A stretch of DNA of 64,000 nt from Alphaproteobacteria bacterium (GCA_028281325.1 JANQKC010000029.1:62001-126000), one strand, 5' to 3'. Numbered from the stretch's first letter, positions 38,202 to 48,281 are shown. Notes: generated from the letters alone by a model not told the origin. Program-made: numbers and translations.

Positions 38202-39380
38202 ATGTCGAGAGGCGCCGTGACGAAGGCGGGAGATTTCGCTGGAAGGAAAGTCCTCATCGTCGTCACCGAGGACTGGGCGTTCCTGCAGCACCGGCTGCCG
38301 ATCGGCCGCGCCTTGCGCGATGCCGGCGCGGACGTGGTCATCGCGGCGCGTGTCCGCGCCGATGCGGATCGCATTCGGGCCGCCGGGCTTCGGGTCGCCC
38401 CGATCCGGCTCGCGCGCAGCGGCCGCAATCCTTTGTATGACCTGTTGACCCTGTACGATCTGATCAAACTATACCGCCGCGAACGTCCGGACGTGGCCCA
38501 TCATGTCGCGCTGAAACCGGTGCTGTACGGGTCGGTCGCCGCCTGGCTCACCGGCATCCCGTCCATCGTCAACGCGCTCGGCGGCATGGGGTTCCTGTTC
38601 ATCGCCACCTCTCCCGCGGCGCGCGTGCTGCGCGGTGCGGTTCAGATCCTGTATCGGCTGCTCCTGAACCGGCGCAACACCCGGGTGATCCTACAAAACC
38701 CCGATGACATGGCACAACTTGCCGACGCCGCAAAGGTCCGCCGCGACCGTCTTACGCTTATTCGCGGATCCGGTGTCGATATCGATCATTATAAGCCCGG
38801 TACGCCGACCGACGGCCCGCCGATCGCCGTCTGCGCCGCCCGCATGCTGCGCGACAAAGGCATCGTCGAACTTGTAGAAGCCGCCCGCCTGCTGAAGAGC
38901 CGGGACGTCGCGATCAGGATTCGGCTCGTCGGCCCGACCGACGACAATCCGGCGTCGATTCCCGAGGACGTCTTGACGCGATGGGCCGCCGAAGGAGCGG
39001 TTGAGGTGGTAGGACCGTCCGACGACGTGGCGGGCGAATACGCCCGCGCCAGCATCGCCGTCCTGCCGTCCTATCGCGAGGGATTACCGAAGACATTGCT
39101 GGAAGCCGCCGCGGCCGGCCTGCCCATGGTCGCGACGGATGTCCCCGGCTGCCGTGAGATCTGCCGTGACGGGGAAACAGGGCTCTTGATCCCGGCCCGA
39201 ACCGCAGAACCCCTCGCCGACGCACTGGAACGTCTGGCTAAGGACCCCGACCTGCGGCGCGACTACGGCGCCGCCGCGCGCCGTCTCGCCGTCACCGAGT
39301 TTTCCGACCGGCTGGTCGTCCGACAGACGCTCGACCTATACCGAACGCTGCTGGAAAACCAATCGACACCCCGAGACTAG
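38202..39380 (+). CDS. Glycosyltransferase family 4 protein
   Basis: About 392 residues in the GT-B fold. The N-terminal acceptor domain (KVLIVVTEDWAFLQHRLPIGRALRDAGADVVIA) leads to the C-terminal donor domain with PSYREGLPKTLLEAAAAGLPMVATDVPGCREI, the EX7E nucleotide-sugar motif of GT4. It probably adds a sugar to a lipid-linked surface glycan. The start is uncertain: ATG 38202 is used, GTG 38217 has a GAGAGG site, and GTG 38145 is unlikely. It stands alone, divergent from putA. Confidence 0.9.
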   Translation: MSRGAVTKAGDFAGRKVLIVVTEDWAFLQHRLPIGRALRDAGADVVIAARVRADADRIRAAGLRVAPIRLARSGRNPLYDLLTLYDLIKLYRRERPDVAHHVALKPVLYGSVAAWLTGIPSIVNALGGMGFLFIATSPAARVLRGAVQILYRLLLNRRNTRVILQNPDDMAQLADAAKVRRDRLTLIRGSGVDIDHYKPGTPTDGPPIAVCAARMLRDKGIVELVEAARLLKSRDVAIRIRLVGPTDDNPASIPEDVLTRWAAEGAVEVVGPSDDVAGEYARASIAVLPSYREGLPKTLLEAAAAGLPMVATDVPGCREICRDGETGLLIPARTAEPLADALERLAKDPDLRRDYGAAARRLAVTEFSDRLVVRQTLDLYRTLLENQSTPRD

Positions 39381-39422
39381 ACTTCACGCGGCGCGGCATT
39401 TTCGTTGCCGTCCCATTCACGA

Positions 39423-41114
39423 TTACGCATTGCGCACGTTCTTTATGAAGCTTTCGACTTCATTGCTTAGAACATCGGACTGGGCCGAGAGATCGGTCGC
39501 GGCGGTCAACACTTTGCCCGCCGATTCCCCCGTGTCCGCCGCCTCGCGCGTGACGTCCGCGATGTTTTTGGAAACGCTCTCGGTTCCGGCAGAGGCCTGT
39601 TCCACGTTCCGCGAAATTTCGGCGGTCGCCGCCGACTGCTCTTCGATCGCGGCGGCGATGGCGCTGGTAATCTCGTTCATCTGATCGACGGTTCCGGCGA
39701 TTTCATTGATGGCCGTGGCGGCAGTCGCCGTCGCCCCTTGAATGCCGCCGACCTGATCGCCGATCTCTTCGGTCGCCTTCGCCGTCTGATTGGCCAGTGA
39801 TTTGACTTCGGACGCCACGACCGCGAATCCCTTGCCCGCCTCACCGGCGCGCGCCGCTTCGATCGTCGCGTTCAGCGCCAGCAGGTTCGTTTGCTCGGCG
39901 ATCTCTTGAATTAGATTGACCACCTCGCCGATCTTGCTCGCCGCATCAACCAGACCACCCACCAGTTGGTTGGTTTGCTGGGCCTGTTGGGCGGCGCCGC
40001 CCGCGATCTTGGCGGATTGCGAGACCTGCGCGCCAATTTCGGAGATGGAGGCGGAAAGCTCCTCCGTCGCGGCCGACACGGTTTGCACACTGCCGGCTAA
40101 CTCGCCCGAAGCCGTCGAGACCGAAGCGGACTTCGCCTTTGTGGTTTCCGCGGTGTCGGACATATGCCGCGCCGATGCCTGCATCTCGCCGGCGGCGGCG
40201 GAAACGACATCGACAATGCCTTTGACCGTCGACTCAAAGTTATCGGCCAACTGGTTCATACTGTTTCGTTTTTCTTCCTGCGCGAGGCGCTCCGATTCGA
40301 TACGCTCGGCCTCCAACTGCCTCATCCGCTCGGCGTTTTCCTTGAACACCTGAACCGTTGCGGCCATGCGTCCGATTTCATCCCCGTGGTCGCGCGCCGG
40401 GACTTCAACGTCGAGGTCGCCATCCGCCAACGTGCTCATGCAGCCGACCATCCCCAACAGCGGCCGCGTGATGCTGCGGGCCACAAGGAAGGACAAACCG
40501 GCGATCAAGACTAGAACGGAGACGATGGCTATGGCGGCGGCCTGAAGCCGGGCCATAAACAAGGCTTCCAAATCATCGATGTAAACGCCGGTTCCAATGA
40601 CCCAGCTCCATGGGCCGAACTTTTGTACGTAGGACTCCTTGCTGACGGGCTCGTCATGTCCCGGCTTTGGCCAAACGTAGGAGACGAAGCCACTGCCGCC
40701 ATCATTGGCCGCGCGGGCGAATTCGGTGAAGATTCTAACGCCGTTGGCATCCTCGAATGCACTCAAATCCTTCCCGATCAGTTCGGGTTTGATCGGATGC
40801 ATGACCATTACGCTGCGCGTATCATTGATCCACAGATAATCGTCGCCGCCATACCGCATACTGCCGATGGTGCGCATGGCGGCGGCTTTGGCCTGTTCCT
40901 CGGTGATCTCGCCGCGCTGCGCCCGGTCATAATAGCCTTGCGTGGAGGAAGCCGCAGTCTCGACGATGTGTTGAAGCTCAAGCCGCTTGCGCTCGAGCAA
41001 CTCGGCCTTGAAATCGAGCAGCAGGAACGCCGCCACGGCGATCAAGACGACCGCGAAGGCGCCGATAATGGCGTAAAGACGAAAGGAAATCGGTACATCG
41101 ACAGGTCTGATCAT
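39423..41114 (-). CDS. Methyl-accepting chemotaxis protein with Cache sensor
   Basis: A 563-residue receptor. A membrane helix (about 12-32) is followed by a periplasmic single-Cache domain (about 35-185; [39 protein letters not shown]), a second helix (about 190-212), HAMP, and a signalling domain with the hairpin tip [39 protein letters not shown]. The Cache type suggests small organic acids as ligands, though no binding pocket can be assigned. The last residues lack a CheR tether. No che genes are nearby. Confidence 0.95.
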   Translation of the reverse strand: MIRPVDVPISFRLYAIIGAFAVVLIAVAAFLLLDFKAELLERKRLELQHIVETAASSTQGYYDRAQRGEITEEQAKAAAMRTIGSMRYGGDDYLWINDTRSVMVMHPIKPELIGKDLSAFEDANGVRIFTEFARAANDGGSGFVSYVWPKPGHDEPVSKESYVQKFGPWSWVIGTGVYIDDLEALFMARLQAAAIAIVSVLVLIAGLSFLVARSITRPLLGMVGCMSTLADGDLDVEVPARDHGDEIGRMAATVQVFKENAERMRQLEAERIESERLAQEEKRNSMNQLADNFESTVKGIVDVVSAAAGEMQASARHMSDTAETTKAKSASVSTASGELAGSVQTVSAATEELSASISEIGAQVSQSAKIAGGAAQQAQQTNQLVGGLVDAASKIGEVVNLIQEIAEQTNLLALNATIEAARAGEAGKGFAVVASEVKSLANQTAKATEEIGDQVGGIQGATATAATAINEIAGTVDQMNEITSAIAAAIEEQSAATAEISRNVEQASAGTESVSKNIADVTREAADTGESAGKVLTAATDLSAQSDVLSNEVESFIKNVRNA

Positions 41115-41479
41115 GGTAGGAACCTAGTTTCTCGGCTGGAACCGCGCATCGGCTCGTCGAATCCCAACCTTAAGTTTCACCAACTATCCGTATGGCGCGA
41201 GCGCCCTTAATACTTCCGACGCCACGGTTCAAAGCGAACCGGAACGCCCGAAAGATCGAAGCCGACCGCGACCGCCGCCACACTGGCAGGTAGCCGATCA
41301 GCAACCATTGCAATTTTTAGGGTGAAATTCTTTTACAAATTCTAAATTTAGCGGCCGCCGCGAAGAGAAAACCCGTCCCTACGGATAACCATCGCAAAAT
41401 CTGGCCGGCCAAGCTCTTTTTTATCTGCGCGGAATTCTTAATCGCGCGCCCACGCTTTCGCGACGTTGAGCTTCCCCAA
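41115..41479. other. Intergenic region with no gene found
   Basis: These 365 bp separate the 5' end of the chemoreceptor gene from the 3' end of the MmgE/PrpD gene; both read leftward. There are AT-rich stretches (about 41318-41352) but no convincing ORF, RNA or hairpin with a T run was seen. The chemoreceptor promoter must lie here. Confidence 0.5.
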
Positions 41480-42889
41480 CTACTCGGCGGCGGCGCGGGC
41501 GTCCGGCGTCTGCGGCACGACCAGCAGCCGGACCAGATCGTTTATATCCTGGATGGACTCAAGCCCCGCCACCGCCTGGACAATGGCGTCGGGCGCGGCG
41601 GCGGGCATCACCGGATCGACCAGATAGCGGAATTTCTCTTCCACCTCGGCCGGCGACAACGGATTCTCCGGAAGGCCTTTCGAGAACGGCACGCAGGCTT
41701 CGATCTTCCGACCATCCACGGTCTCGATCTCCAGCCCCGCCCCTTCGTCGACACGCTCCCACTTGTCGTTCTCGGCGACGACGACTTTCACCTTGCGCGC
41801 GGTTTCGACCAAGGCCGGGTCTTTACAATCCACATCGACATAGTCCCAGAAGCCGTTGCCGCCCTTCACACCACGGCCGCCGTGATGCAGGCGCATCGCC
41901 ATGCTGAACGGCAGGCTGAACTGCGCGCCGAGAATATCGGTCGGCTCGGTGATCGACCCGATATGACTGAGGATCGGTTCGCTGTTGGTCGCCACGGTGA
42001 TCGATTTCACGGTGTCCGGCGTCAACGGCGTCTCGTCGCGCGCATTGTCCAGGGCGTCGAACGCGGCATGGATCAGATGACAGCAGCTATAGGGTTTCAG
42101 GCCGTTGTCGAGCAGATGATACCGCGAGCCCAGGCCGTCCGTGAGACGGGACAGATCATACTCACCGGCGAAGACCTTGCAGAAGCCCTTCTCGCCCTCG
42201 ATGATCGACTGCGGCCCGGTGATCCCGGCCTGTGCGAACAGCGCCGCCCGGACACCGGCCTGGGCCGGGATCGCGCTGTGGATGCGCTTCACGCTGCCGC
42301 CAGTCTTGGTGTACTCGATCAAACCCGCCGAATGGCTGCCCGCGATGGCGAAGGCGTTGACCGTAGTGTCGGAATCGAAACCCAGCAGAACGGCACCCGC
42401 CGCCGCCGCGCCGAACGGGCCAACGCCCACGGGCGGGTGATGGCCGCGATAGATCAGGAAGGGCGAACAGGCCCAGGACAATCGAATCTGGATTTCGTAC
42501 GCCGCAACGACGGCAACCAGCAACTGTTCGCCCGTCGCCCCGGCGAATTCGCTCAGCGCCAGCGCCGCCGGCACCGCGATCCCGCCAGGATGCGTCGGGC
42601 TTTTCAGGTGCGTGTCATCGGTCTCGTTGGCGTGGTTGAAGGTGCTGTTCAGGAAGGCGGCATCGTCCGGCGCCATGCGGTCGCCATAGTACGCGACGGT
42701 CGAATGGCTGCCGCTGCGGGTCGCCGTCATCATGTCGTAGTAGGTCTTGCTCCACGGCAAGGTCGCGCCGGCGATCTGACACCCGAAGTTATCCAGAATG
42801 AACCGCCGCGCATGCTCCCGCACGTCCTCGGGGATGTCCCCATACCGCAGGCTGGACACCCAGTCCGCCAAGATGCGCGTTTCCGACAT
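41480..42889 (-). CDS. MmgE/PrpD family protein
   Basis: About 469 residues from the ATG at 42889, which has GAGGAGG 6 nt upstream. The family signatures are the N-terminal LADWVSSLRYGDIPEDVREHARRFILDNFGCQIAG, HANETDDTHLKSPTHPGGIAVPAALALSE, and KPYSCCHLIHAAFDAL. Family members dehydrate 2-methylcitrate or act as cis-aconitate decarboxylase-like enzymes; the substrate here is unknown. No prpB or prpC is near, which argues against a methylcitrate cycle. It is divergent from a cysteine hydrolase. Confidence 0.9.
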   Translation of the reverse strand: MSETRILADWVSSLRYGDIPEDVREHARRFILDNFGCQIAGATLPWSKTYYDMMTATRSGSHSTVAYYGDRMAPDDAAFLNSTFNHANETDDTHLKSPTHPGGIAVPAALALSEFAGATGEQLLVAVVAAYEIQIRLSWACSPFLIYRGHHPPVGVGPFGAAAAGAVLLGFDSDTTVNAFAIAGSHSAGLIEYTKTGGSVKRIHSAIPAQAGVRAALFAQAGITGPQSIIEGEKGFCKVFAGEYDLSRLTDGLGSRYHLLDNGLKPYSCCHLIHAAFDALDNARDETPLTPDTVKSITVATNSEPILSHIGSITEPTDILGAQFSLPFSMAMRLHHGGRGVKGGNGFWDYVDVDCKDPALVETARKVKVVVAENDKWERVDEGAGLEIETVDGRKIEACVPFSKGLPENPLSPAEVEEKFRYLVDPVMPAAAPDAIVQAVAGLESIQDINDLVRLLVVPQTPDARAAAE

Positions 42890-43075
42890 GCTGCGCCTCC
42901 TCGATCCGTGTCTGGCCACGCCCTTTCACGTCATTCGTTATAGGACAGCACGCCGAATAGCGGCAAATTCAGGGCCGACGCCCGCAACTCTTGCCCCGTC
43001 TTGGGAAACATCGCTGCGATGGGGTAGGATCGACGCATACCGAATCCTAAAAAACCGCATCCCAGGAGCCACGCC

Positions 43076-43753
43076 ATGTCGGACGAAATCAAGGACGCGC
43101 TCGCGAAGATCTTCGATCATGACGCGGGGATTTATCGGGACCGTGGGTTCATGCGGCGGATCGGGTACGGCAAACGGCCGGCGCTGATCAACATCGACCT
43201 CGCGAACGCCTGGACGCGGCCGGACAACCCGTTCACCTGCGACGGCATGGACACCATCATCCCGGGGGTGCAGGCGCTGCTCGACGCATCGCGCGCCAAG
43301 GGCATCCCCATCGTCTACACGACGACGGCCTATCGCAACCCGGACGGACCGAACAGCGACACCGGGCTGTGGCATTTGAAAGTACCGGTCGAGGTGTTGA
43401 CCGAGGGCAGCGGCGCCTGCGCGATCGACGACCGGATCGCGCCGTTGCCGGCCGAACAGGTGATCGTGAAAAAACGCGCCTCTGCCTTCCACGGCACCTA
43501 CCTGGCCGGATACTTGCGGGCGCAGAATGTCGATACGGTCATCGTGACCGGCGTCACCATGGCCGGCTGCGTGCGCCACACCGTCGAGGATGCGATCGCC
43601 GAAGGCTTTCGGCCAATCGTCGTGCGCGAATGCGTCGGCGACCGCGTACCCGGCGTCGTCGAATGGAACCTGTTCGACATCGACGCAAAATTCGGCGACG
43701 TCGAACCGCTCGACAACGTGCTCGATTACCTGCGGCGAAACGATACGGCGTGA
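43076..43753 (+). CDS. Isochorismatase-family cysteine hydrolase
   Basis: A 225-residue enzyme. The catalytic triad is visible as Asp in ALINIDLANAWTRP, Lys in QVIVKKRASAFHGT and Cys in TGVTMAGCVRHTVEDAI. The N-terminal layout resembles N-carbamoylsarcosine amidase-type amidohydrolases more than true isochorismatases. The ATG has AGGAG 8 nt upstream. It shares a 186-bp divergent promoter region with the MmgE/PrpD gene, so the two may serve one catabolic route. The substrate is unknown. Confidence 0.9.
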   Translation: MSDEIKDALAKIFDHDAGIYRDRGFMRRIGYGKRPALINIDLANAWTRPDNPFTCDGMDTIIPGVQALLDASRAKGIPIVYTTTAYRNPDGPNSDTGLWHLKVPVEVLTEGSGACAIDDRIAPLPAEQVIVKKRASAFHGTYLAGYLRAQNVDTVIVTGVTMAGCVRHTVEDAIAEGFRPIVVRECVGDRVPGVVEWNLFDIDAKFGDVEPLDNVLDYLRRNDTA

Positions 43754-43971
43754 AACAGGCGACCGCCTGACCGATCGCCCGGACACTCGAAGAGAGGGAA
43801 GCGCAACCCCGCCCGTTTCAATGCGTTCCCTAGCCCGCCCTTGTCTTGCGCGCGGGTTGCCAACGCTAAGCAATTCGCAATCTTCGGTTTACGCGCCTCG
43901 CAGCATCGATAAGATGTTATGCGGGAGTTTGATTCGCCACACTCGGCGCTTGCGGGGATCGGCCGGATATT

Positions 43972-45432
43972 ATGAGCAAGACACCGCGATCAACGACGCA
44001 ATGCGACAGCTTGTTGGCGGGCTATGATGCGGGCGAATACTTTTGCGAGATGTTCGGCCGGCGTGGCCTGAGCCATACCCGCGCCGTCCGCGACCGTTTG
44101 AACGGTTTGGATATCGCGACGCTCCGCCGGCGCGCGCGGGAAGCGGAAAACGAACTCTTCAACCTTGGCATAACCTTCACGGTCTACACCGAAGACAAGG
44201 CCATTGACCGCGTCCTGCCGTTCGACGTCATTCCGCGCATCCTATCGACGAAGGATTGGCAGACGATCGAAACCGGCGTGAAGCAGCGGGTCGCCGCCCT
44301 GAACCTCTTTCTCTACGACATCTATCACAAGCAACAGGTTCTCAAGGACGGAATCATCCCCGAGGAACTGGTAACGGGGAATCCGGATTTCCGCCCGGAG
44401 ATGCGCGGCTTCGATCCGCCGCAGGGAACCTATGTCCATGTCTGCGGCACCGACATCGTGCGGGACGACAAGGGCAACCTTCGGGTGCTCGAAGACAATG
44501 CGCGTATCCCGTCCGGCGTCTCCTACGTCATCGAAAACCGGCATCTCATGATGCGCGCGTTTTCCGATCTCGCCCAAGGCATGCCGATCGCCAATGTCGA
44601 CGAGTACGGCAGCCGCCTCGCGAAAGCCCTGTCCGATGTTGCGCCCGCCGGCGTATCGGACCCGACGGTGGCGCTGCTGTCGCCCGGTGTCTTCAACTCG
44701 GCGTATTTCGAGCATGTCTTTCTCGCGCGCGAGATGGGCGCGCCGTTGGTCGAAGGCCGCGATCTGGTCGTCGAGAATGACAAGGTCTATATGCGGACGA
44801 CCGACGGGCTGGAACCGGTGCATGTGATCTACCGGCGTATCGACGACGACTTCCTCGACCCGGAAACCTTCAATCCGGACAGCCTGCTCGGCGTCCCGGG
44901 CCTGTTTCGCGCCTACCGCAAGGGCAACGTGACGCTGGCGAACGCGATCGGTACGGGCGTTGCCGACGACAAAGCGGTCTATGCCTACATGCCGCGGATC
45001 ATTAAGTACTATTTGGATGAGGATCCGATCCTCGCCAATGTCGACACGAATATCTGCCGGGAGCCCGACGGCCTTGCCAAGACCTTGGACCATCTCGACG
45101 AGCTGGTGACCAAACCGGTGGGGGAAGCCGGCGGCTACGGCGTGGTCGTCGGCCCGCGCGCAAGCAAACGCGAATTGAACACGCTTCGGCGCAAATTGAA
45201 AAACGATCCCGCCAACTTCATCAGTCAACCGATGATCAAACTATCCGTCTCGCCAACGCTGATCGGCCGCGCGCTCGAACCGCGTCACGTCGATCTGCGG
45301 CCCTTCGCGCTGACGGGCAAATCGACCTGGGTGCTGCCGGGCGGTCTGACGCGCGTGGCGCTCAAACGCGGGTCGCTGGTGGTAAACTCGTCGCAAGGCG
45401 GCGGTTCGAAGGACACCTGGGTCCTTGGCTAA
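43972..45432 (+). CDS. Circularly permuted ATP-grasp protein (DUF404/DUF407 type)
   Basis: A 486-residue member of the circularly permuted ATP-grasp family. Conserved stretches are LNLFLYDIYHKQQVLKDGIIPEEL, MRGFDPPQGTYVHVCGTDIVRDDKG, RVLEDNARIPSGVSYVIENRHLMMR and the late KPVGEAGGYGVVVGPRA, a Gly-rich loop of the ATP-binding site. It is predicted to join a carboxylate to an amine at the cost of ATP. It overlaps the alpha-E gene by 8 bp and a transglutaminase follows. This trio is widespread in bacteria; its product is not known. Confidence 0.92.
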   Translation: MSKTPRSTTQCDSLLAGYDAGEYFCEMFGRRGLSHTRAVRDRLNGLDIATLRRRAREAENELFNLGITFTVYTEDKAIDRVLPFDVIPRILSTKDWQTIETGVKQRVAALNLFLYDIYHKQQVLKDGIIPEELVTGNPDFRPEMRGFDPPQGTYVHVCGTDIVRDDKGNLRVLEDNARIPSGVSYVIENRHLMMRAFSDLAQGMPIANVDEYGSRLAKALSDVAPAGVSDPTVALLSPGVFNSAYFEHVFLAREMGAPLVEGRDLVVENDKVYMRTTDGLEPVHVIYRRIDDDFLDPETFNPDSLLGVPGLFRAYRKGNVTLANAIGTGVADDKAVYAYMPRIIKYYLDEDPILANVDTNICREPDGLAKTLDHLDELVTKPVGEAGGYGVVVGPRASKRELNTLRRKLKNDPANFISQPMIKLSVSPTLIGRALEPRHVDLRPFALTGKSTWVLPGGLTRVALKRGSLVVNSSQGGGSKDTWVLG

Positions 45433-46366
45433 ATCGAACCTCCTGAGCCGTTTTGCCGCCAACACCTATTGGCTGGGGCGCTATCTTGAACGGGCCGAAA
45501 ACCTGGCCCGAATTCTCGACACCAACGAGACCTATGCCCGGGATACGTCCGGCGGCGCCAACTGGCAGCGCGTGCTGGACCTGTACAGCGACAGCGCCCG
45601 CTTCCACGACTCCTACGATACGCCGGACGCCGAATCGGTATTGAATTTCTATATTCTCGATGGCGACAACCCGACGTCGATTATCTCGGCAGTCTCGCGG
45701 GCGCGGGAGAACGCGCGCGCCGTGCGTCACCTGATCAGCACCGAAATGTGGGTGCAGCTGAACGCCTTTCACTATCGGCTTTCGCACCTTACGCGACGGG
45801 ATATCTGGCTCACCAATATTGCGCAGGCCTGCGCCGGCATCCGCCTCGATTGCCAGACATTCGAAGGAGTCGCCGAAGGCACCTTCTTCCGCGGCGAAAC
45901 CTGGTGCTTCTACCAGCTCGGCAAGTATATCGAACGCGCCGACCAAACGACCCGCGTCCTCGACATGGGCTACGACCAGCTCCACGGCGAAGACGGTGAC
46001 GCCGTGGCAGCCGTGAATCGCGATGTCCTGCTGCGGTCCGTATCGGGCTACCACGCCTTCAGAAGCCGCTATCCGTCGGCCACGACGCCGCAGGATATCG
46101 CAATCTTCATGCTCTATGACGAACAGTTCCCCCGCGCGGTAACCCTATGCGTCAACTACGTGACGGCGCGGCTTCAGGATCTCGAAAAACGGCACGGCGG
46201 CATCCGGGAAATCGATCTTGAAAAGAGCCGGAAATCCCTGGTTTTCTGCCTTGAAACCGGACTGGGGCATCGGGTAACATCCCGCCGCCTTCATAAATTC
46301 CTGGATGATTTGCAGATTGCACTCGGACAGGTCTCCGACGCGGTCGGAAAAGCATATTTCGGATAA
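45425..46366 (+). CDS. Alpha-E domain protein (DUF403)
   Basis: A 313-residue, almost fully helical protein. It starts at TTG 45425, inside the end of the ATP-grasp gene. The family opening LLSRFAANTYWLGRYLERAENLARILD is exact, and SRARENARAVRHLISTEMWVQLNAFHY and SYHAFRSRYPSATTPQDIAIFMLYDEQFPRAV are typical. No enzyme activity is known for the domain; its constant pairing with the permuted ATP-grasp suggests it binds the substrate or partners in amide formation. Confidence 0.93.
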   Translation: MAKSNLLSRFAANTYWLGRYLERAENLARILDTNETYARDTSGGANWQRVLDLYSDSARFHDSYDTPDAESVLNFYILDGDNPTSIISAVSRARENARAVRHLISTEMWVQLNAFHYRLSHLTRRDIWLTNIAQACAGIRLDCQTFEGVAEGTFFRGETWCFYQLGKYIERADQTTRVLDMGYDQLHGEDGDAVAAVNRDVLLRSVSGYHAFRSRYPSATTPQDIAIFMLYDEQFPRAVTLCVNYVTARLQDLEKRHGGIREIDLEKSRKSLVFCLETGLGHRVTSRRLHKFLDDLQIALGQVSDAVGKAYFG

Positions 46367-46401
46367 CCGCCCCACGGCGGGGAAAAGACGGAGCGCGCCA
46401 T

Positions 46402-47298
46402 TTGCAGCGGCTGACGGTCGACCATAAAACGACATATTCCTATCGGAAACCGGTCCAGTTCGGCGAACACCGCCTGATGTTCCGGCCGCGCGACAGCCAC
46501 GATCTGCGCCTGCTCAACGCCGAACTGACGATCCAGCCGCAAGCCAAGGTCCATTGGCTGCATGACGTCTTCAGCAATTCGGTCGCCGTCGCCCGCTTCG
46601 AGGTTCCGTCGGATCAGCTCTATCTGGAATCGTTGATAGTGATCGATCGTTATCCGTTCGACCGGCCCAAGTTTCCGATCGAGGAATATGCGCGCTCCCT
46701 TCCGTTCAGCTACCCGCTGCGGGAGGTGCCCGATCTCGGCCGCACGATCGAACGCCACTACCCGGACCCGGGCCGTGAGATTACGGAATGGACACGCCGT
46801 TTTCTGAGCGATGCCGGGGCGACGGATACCGAGGAGTTCCTGATCAAGGTGACCGGCGCAATCCGTGACGAGTTCGCGTATGTAGAACGGACGGAGCCTG
46901 GCGTGCAAAGCCCGGCCGAGACGCTTGAAAACGGCAGCGGCAGTTGCCGCGATTACGCGGTTTTCATGATGGAAGCCGTCCGAAGCGTCGGCTTGGCCGC
47001 GCGGTTCGTCAGCGGCTATCTCTACGACCCCGCCATCGACGGCACCGAGAGCGAGATTATGGGCGCCGGATCGACGCACGCCTGGGTGCAGGTGTATCTG
47101 CCCGGCGCCGGCTGGGTCGAGTTCGATCCGACGAACGGCTCCCACGGCGGACACAACTTGGTGCCGATCGCCGTGGCCCGCGAACCGGGCCAGGCCGTCC
47201 CCGTCTCCGGCACTTATGACGGCCGCCCGGAAGACTTCCTGGAAATGTCCGTCGAGGTCACCGTGCGCGCGATGCAGGTTCTCGACGGCGTGGCATAG
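46402..47298 (+). CDS. Transglutaminase-like family protein
   Basis: A 298-residue protein. It has the N-terminal bacterial transglutaminase-like domain (LTVDHKTTYSYRKPVQFGEHRLMFRPRD) and a papain-like core with Cys in NGSGSCRDYAVFMMEAVRSVGLAARFVSGYL, His in GSTHAWVQVYLPGAGWVEFDPTN, and the final Asp. It starts at TTG 46402, with GGAG upstream, 35 bp after the alpha-E gene. It probably hydrolyses or transfers an amide bond made by the ATP-grasp partner. No signal peptide is seen. Confidence 0.93.
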   Translation: MQRLTVDHKTTYSYRKPVQFGEHRLMFRPRDSHDLRLLNAELTIQPQAKVHWLHDVFSNSVAVARFEVPSDQLYLESLIVIDRYPFDRPKFPIEEYARSLPFSYPLREVPDLGRTIERHYPDPGREITEWTRRFLSDAGATDTEEFLIKVTGAIRDEFAYVERTEPGVQSPAETLENGSGSCRDYAVFMMEAVRSVGLAARFVSGYLYDPAIDGTESEIMGAGSTHAWVQVYLPGAGWVEFDPTNGSHGGHNLVPIAVAREPGQAVPVSGTYDGRPEDFLEMSVEVTVRAMQVLDGVA

Positions 47299-47345
47299 CG
47301 TAGCGCTGGCCGTCCGGTTCGCGCGGCACCGACTGTCCAATCCGT

Positions 47346-48281
47346 TCAGAGATGCAACCAGCCGATCCACTGGCCCGGATGCCGGCGCACGAACCGGTCC
47401 AAAAGCGGCCCGTAATCGGCCGCCATTTCCGTCAAGGCGTCCGGTTTCGGCTTGTCGGGCGACGGCGTAAGCGGCGGCAGAATATCGACGCGGAATCCGC
47501 CGTCACGGTCGCGATAGGCAAAAACCGGCAACAGCGGCGCGCCCGACCGTGCCGACAGAAACGGCGCACCGGGCGCGAGGTTGAGCCAACCGTCGAGGAA
47601 GCGCATCCGTATTGGACGCTTGGCGTCCCGCCGCGCAGTGATCGATACCACGCCATTTTCATCGAGATACGCCCCGAGCGCGGCAAGCGCCGGGCCCGGG
47701 TTGTCCACGTCGAGCAGAATGCGGCTTTCGAGGTACCGGTCTTCGATAGCCGTCTGCACCCGGTTGAGGAACCGGACCCCGAACCGGGTCGCCGAGAATC
47801 CATGGCTTGGACGACTCAGATGCCGAACCGTCAAGCCCGACCGCCGGAACGCCATCTTCGCGATAAGGTCACCGCCGAAAGTATAGCCGACCCACAACAC
47901 CGCGCCGCGTCCCTCGGCAAGCGCGGTCTCGACATGGTGTACGCCATCGACGCGAATTGCCGGCGCCCATCCGCCCGGCCGATAGCCGCGCAAGAGATGC
48001 AACAAGGACAGGACATGCTCGCCGGCCAGTTGCCGGAGGATCGCGCCGGGCGCTGGGAAACTTGAGTTGCCGCCGATGGTCTGACGGATGCCCGCGCGGA
48101 CGCCTGCCGGATCATCCGTTACGTTGGAGATGACCAACGGCGACACCAGCCGACAGAACCCCTCCCAGAACCGGACCGGCACCAACCAAGCAATCGCGAA
48201 CAGAAACGGCAATCCGACCGCCGTCGCCAGATCGGGACCCGATACGGCCTTGCCGGGAGTGGAAGCCTTCGAAGACGACAT
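47346..48281 (-). CDS. LpxL/HtrB-like lysophospholipid acyltransferase with altered catalytic motif
   Basis: About 311 residues from ATG 48281 (GAGG 9 nt upstream). An N-terminal hydrophobic segment (AVGLPFLFAIAWLVPV) anchors it to the membrane. The acyltransferase core is recognisable by HLSRPSHGFSATRFGVRFLN, GVVSITARRDAKRP and APGAPFLSARSGAPLLPVFAYRD. The expected HX4(D/E) catalytic motif appears as GYTFGGD, with Tyr where His is needed. It may use a different mechanism, or be inactive. It converges on the transglutaminase gene. Confidence 0.8.
   Translation of the reverse strand: MSSSKASTPGKAVSGPDLATAVGLPFLFAIAWLVPVRFWEGFCRLVSPLVISNVTDDPAGVRAGIRQTIGGNSSFPAPGAILRQLAGEHVLSLLHLLRGYRPGGWAPAIRVDGVHHVETALAEGRGAVLWVGYTFGGDLIAKMAFRRSGLTVRHLSRPSHGFSATRFGVRFLNRVQTAIEDRYLESRILLDVDNPGPALAALGAYLDENGVVSITARRDAKRPIRMRFLDGWLNLAPGAPFLSARSGAPLLPVFAYRDRDGGFRVDILPPLTPSPDKPKPDALTEMAADYGPLLDRFVRRHPGQWIGWLHL

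Noticed and set aside
36682-38220. A 512-codon plus-strand frame opposite putA
   Set aside because: No recognisable domain, and it crosses the putA 5' end; the PutA motifs are on the minus strand.
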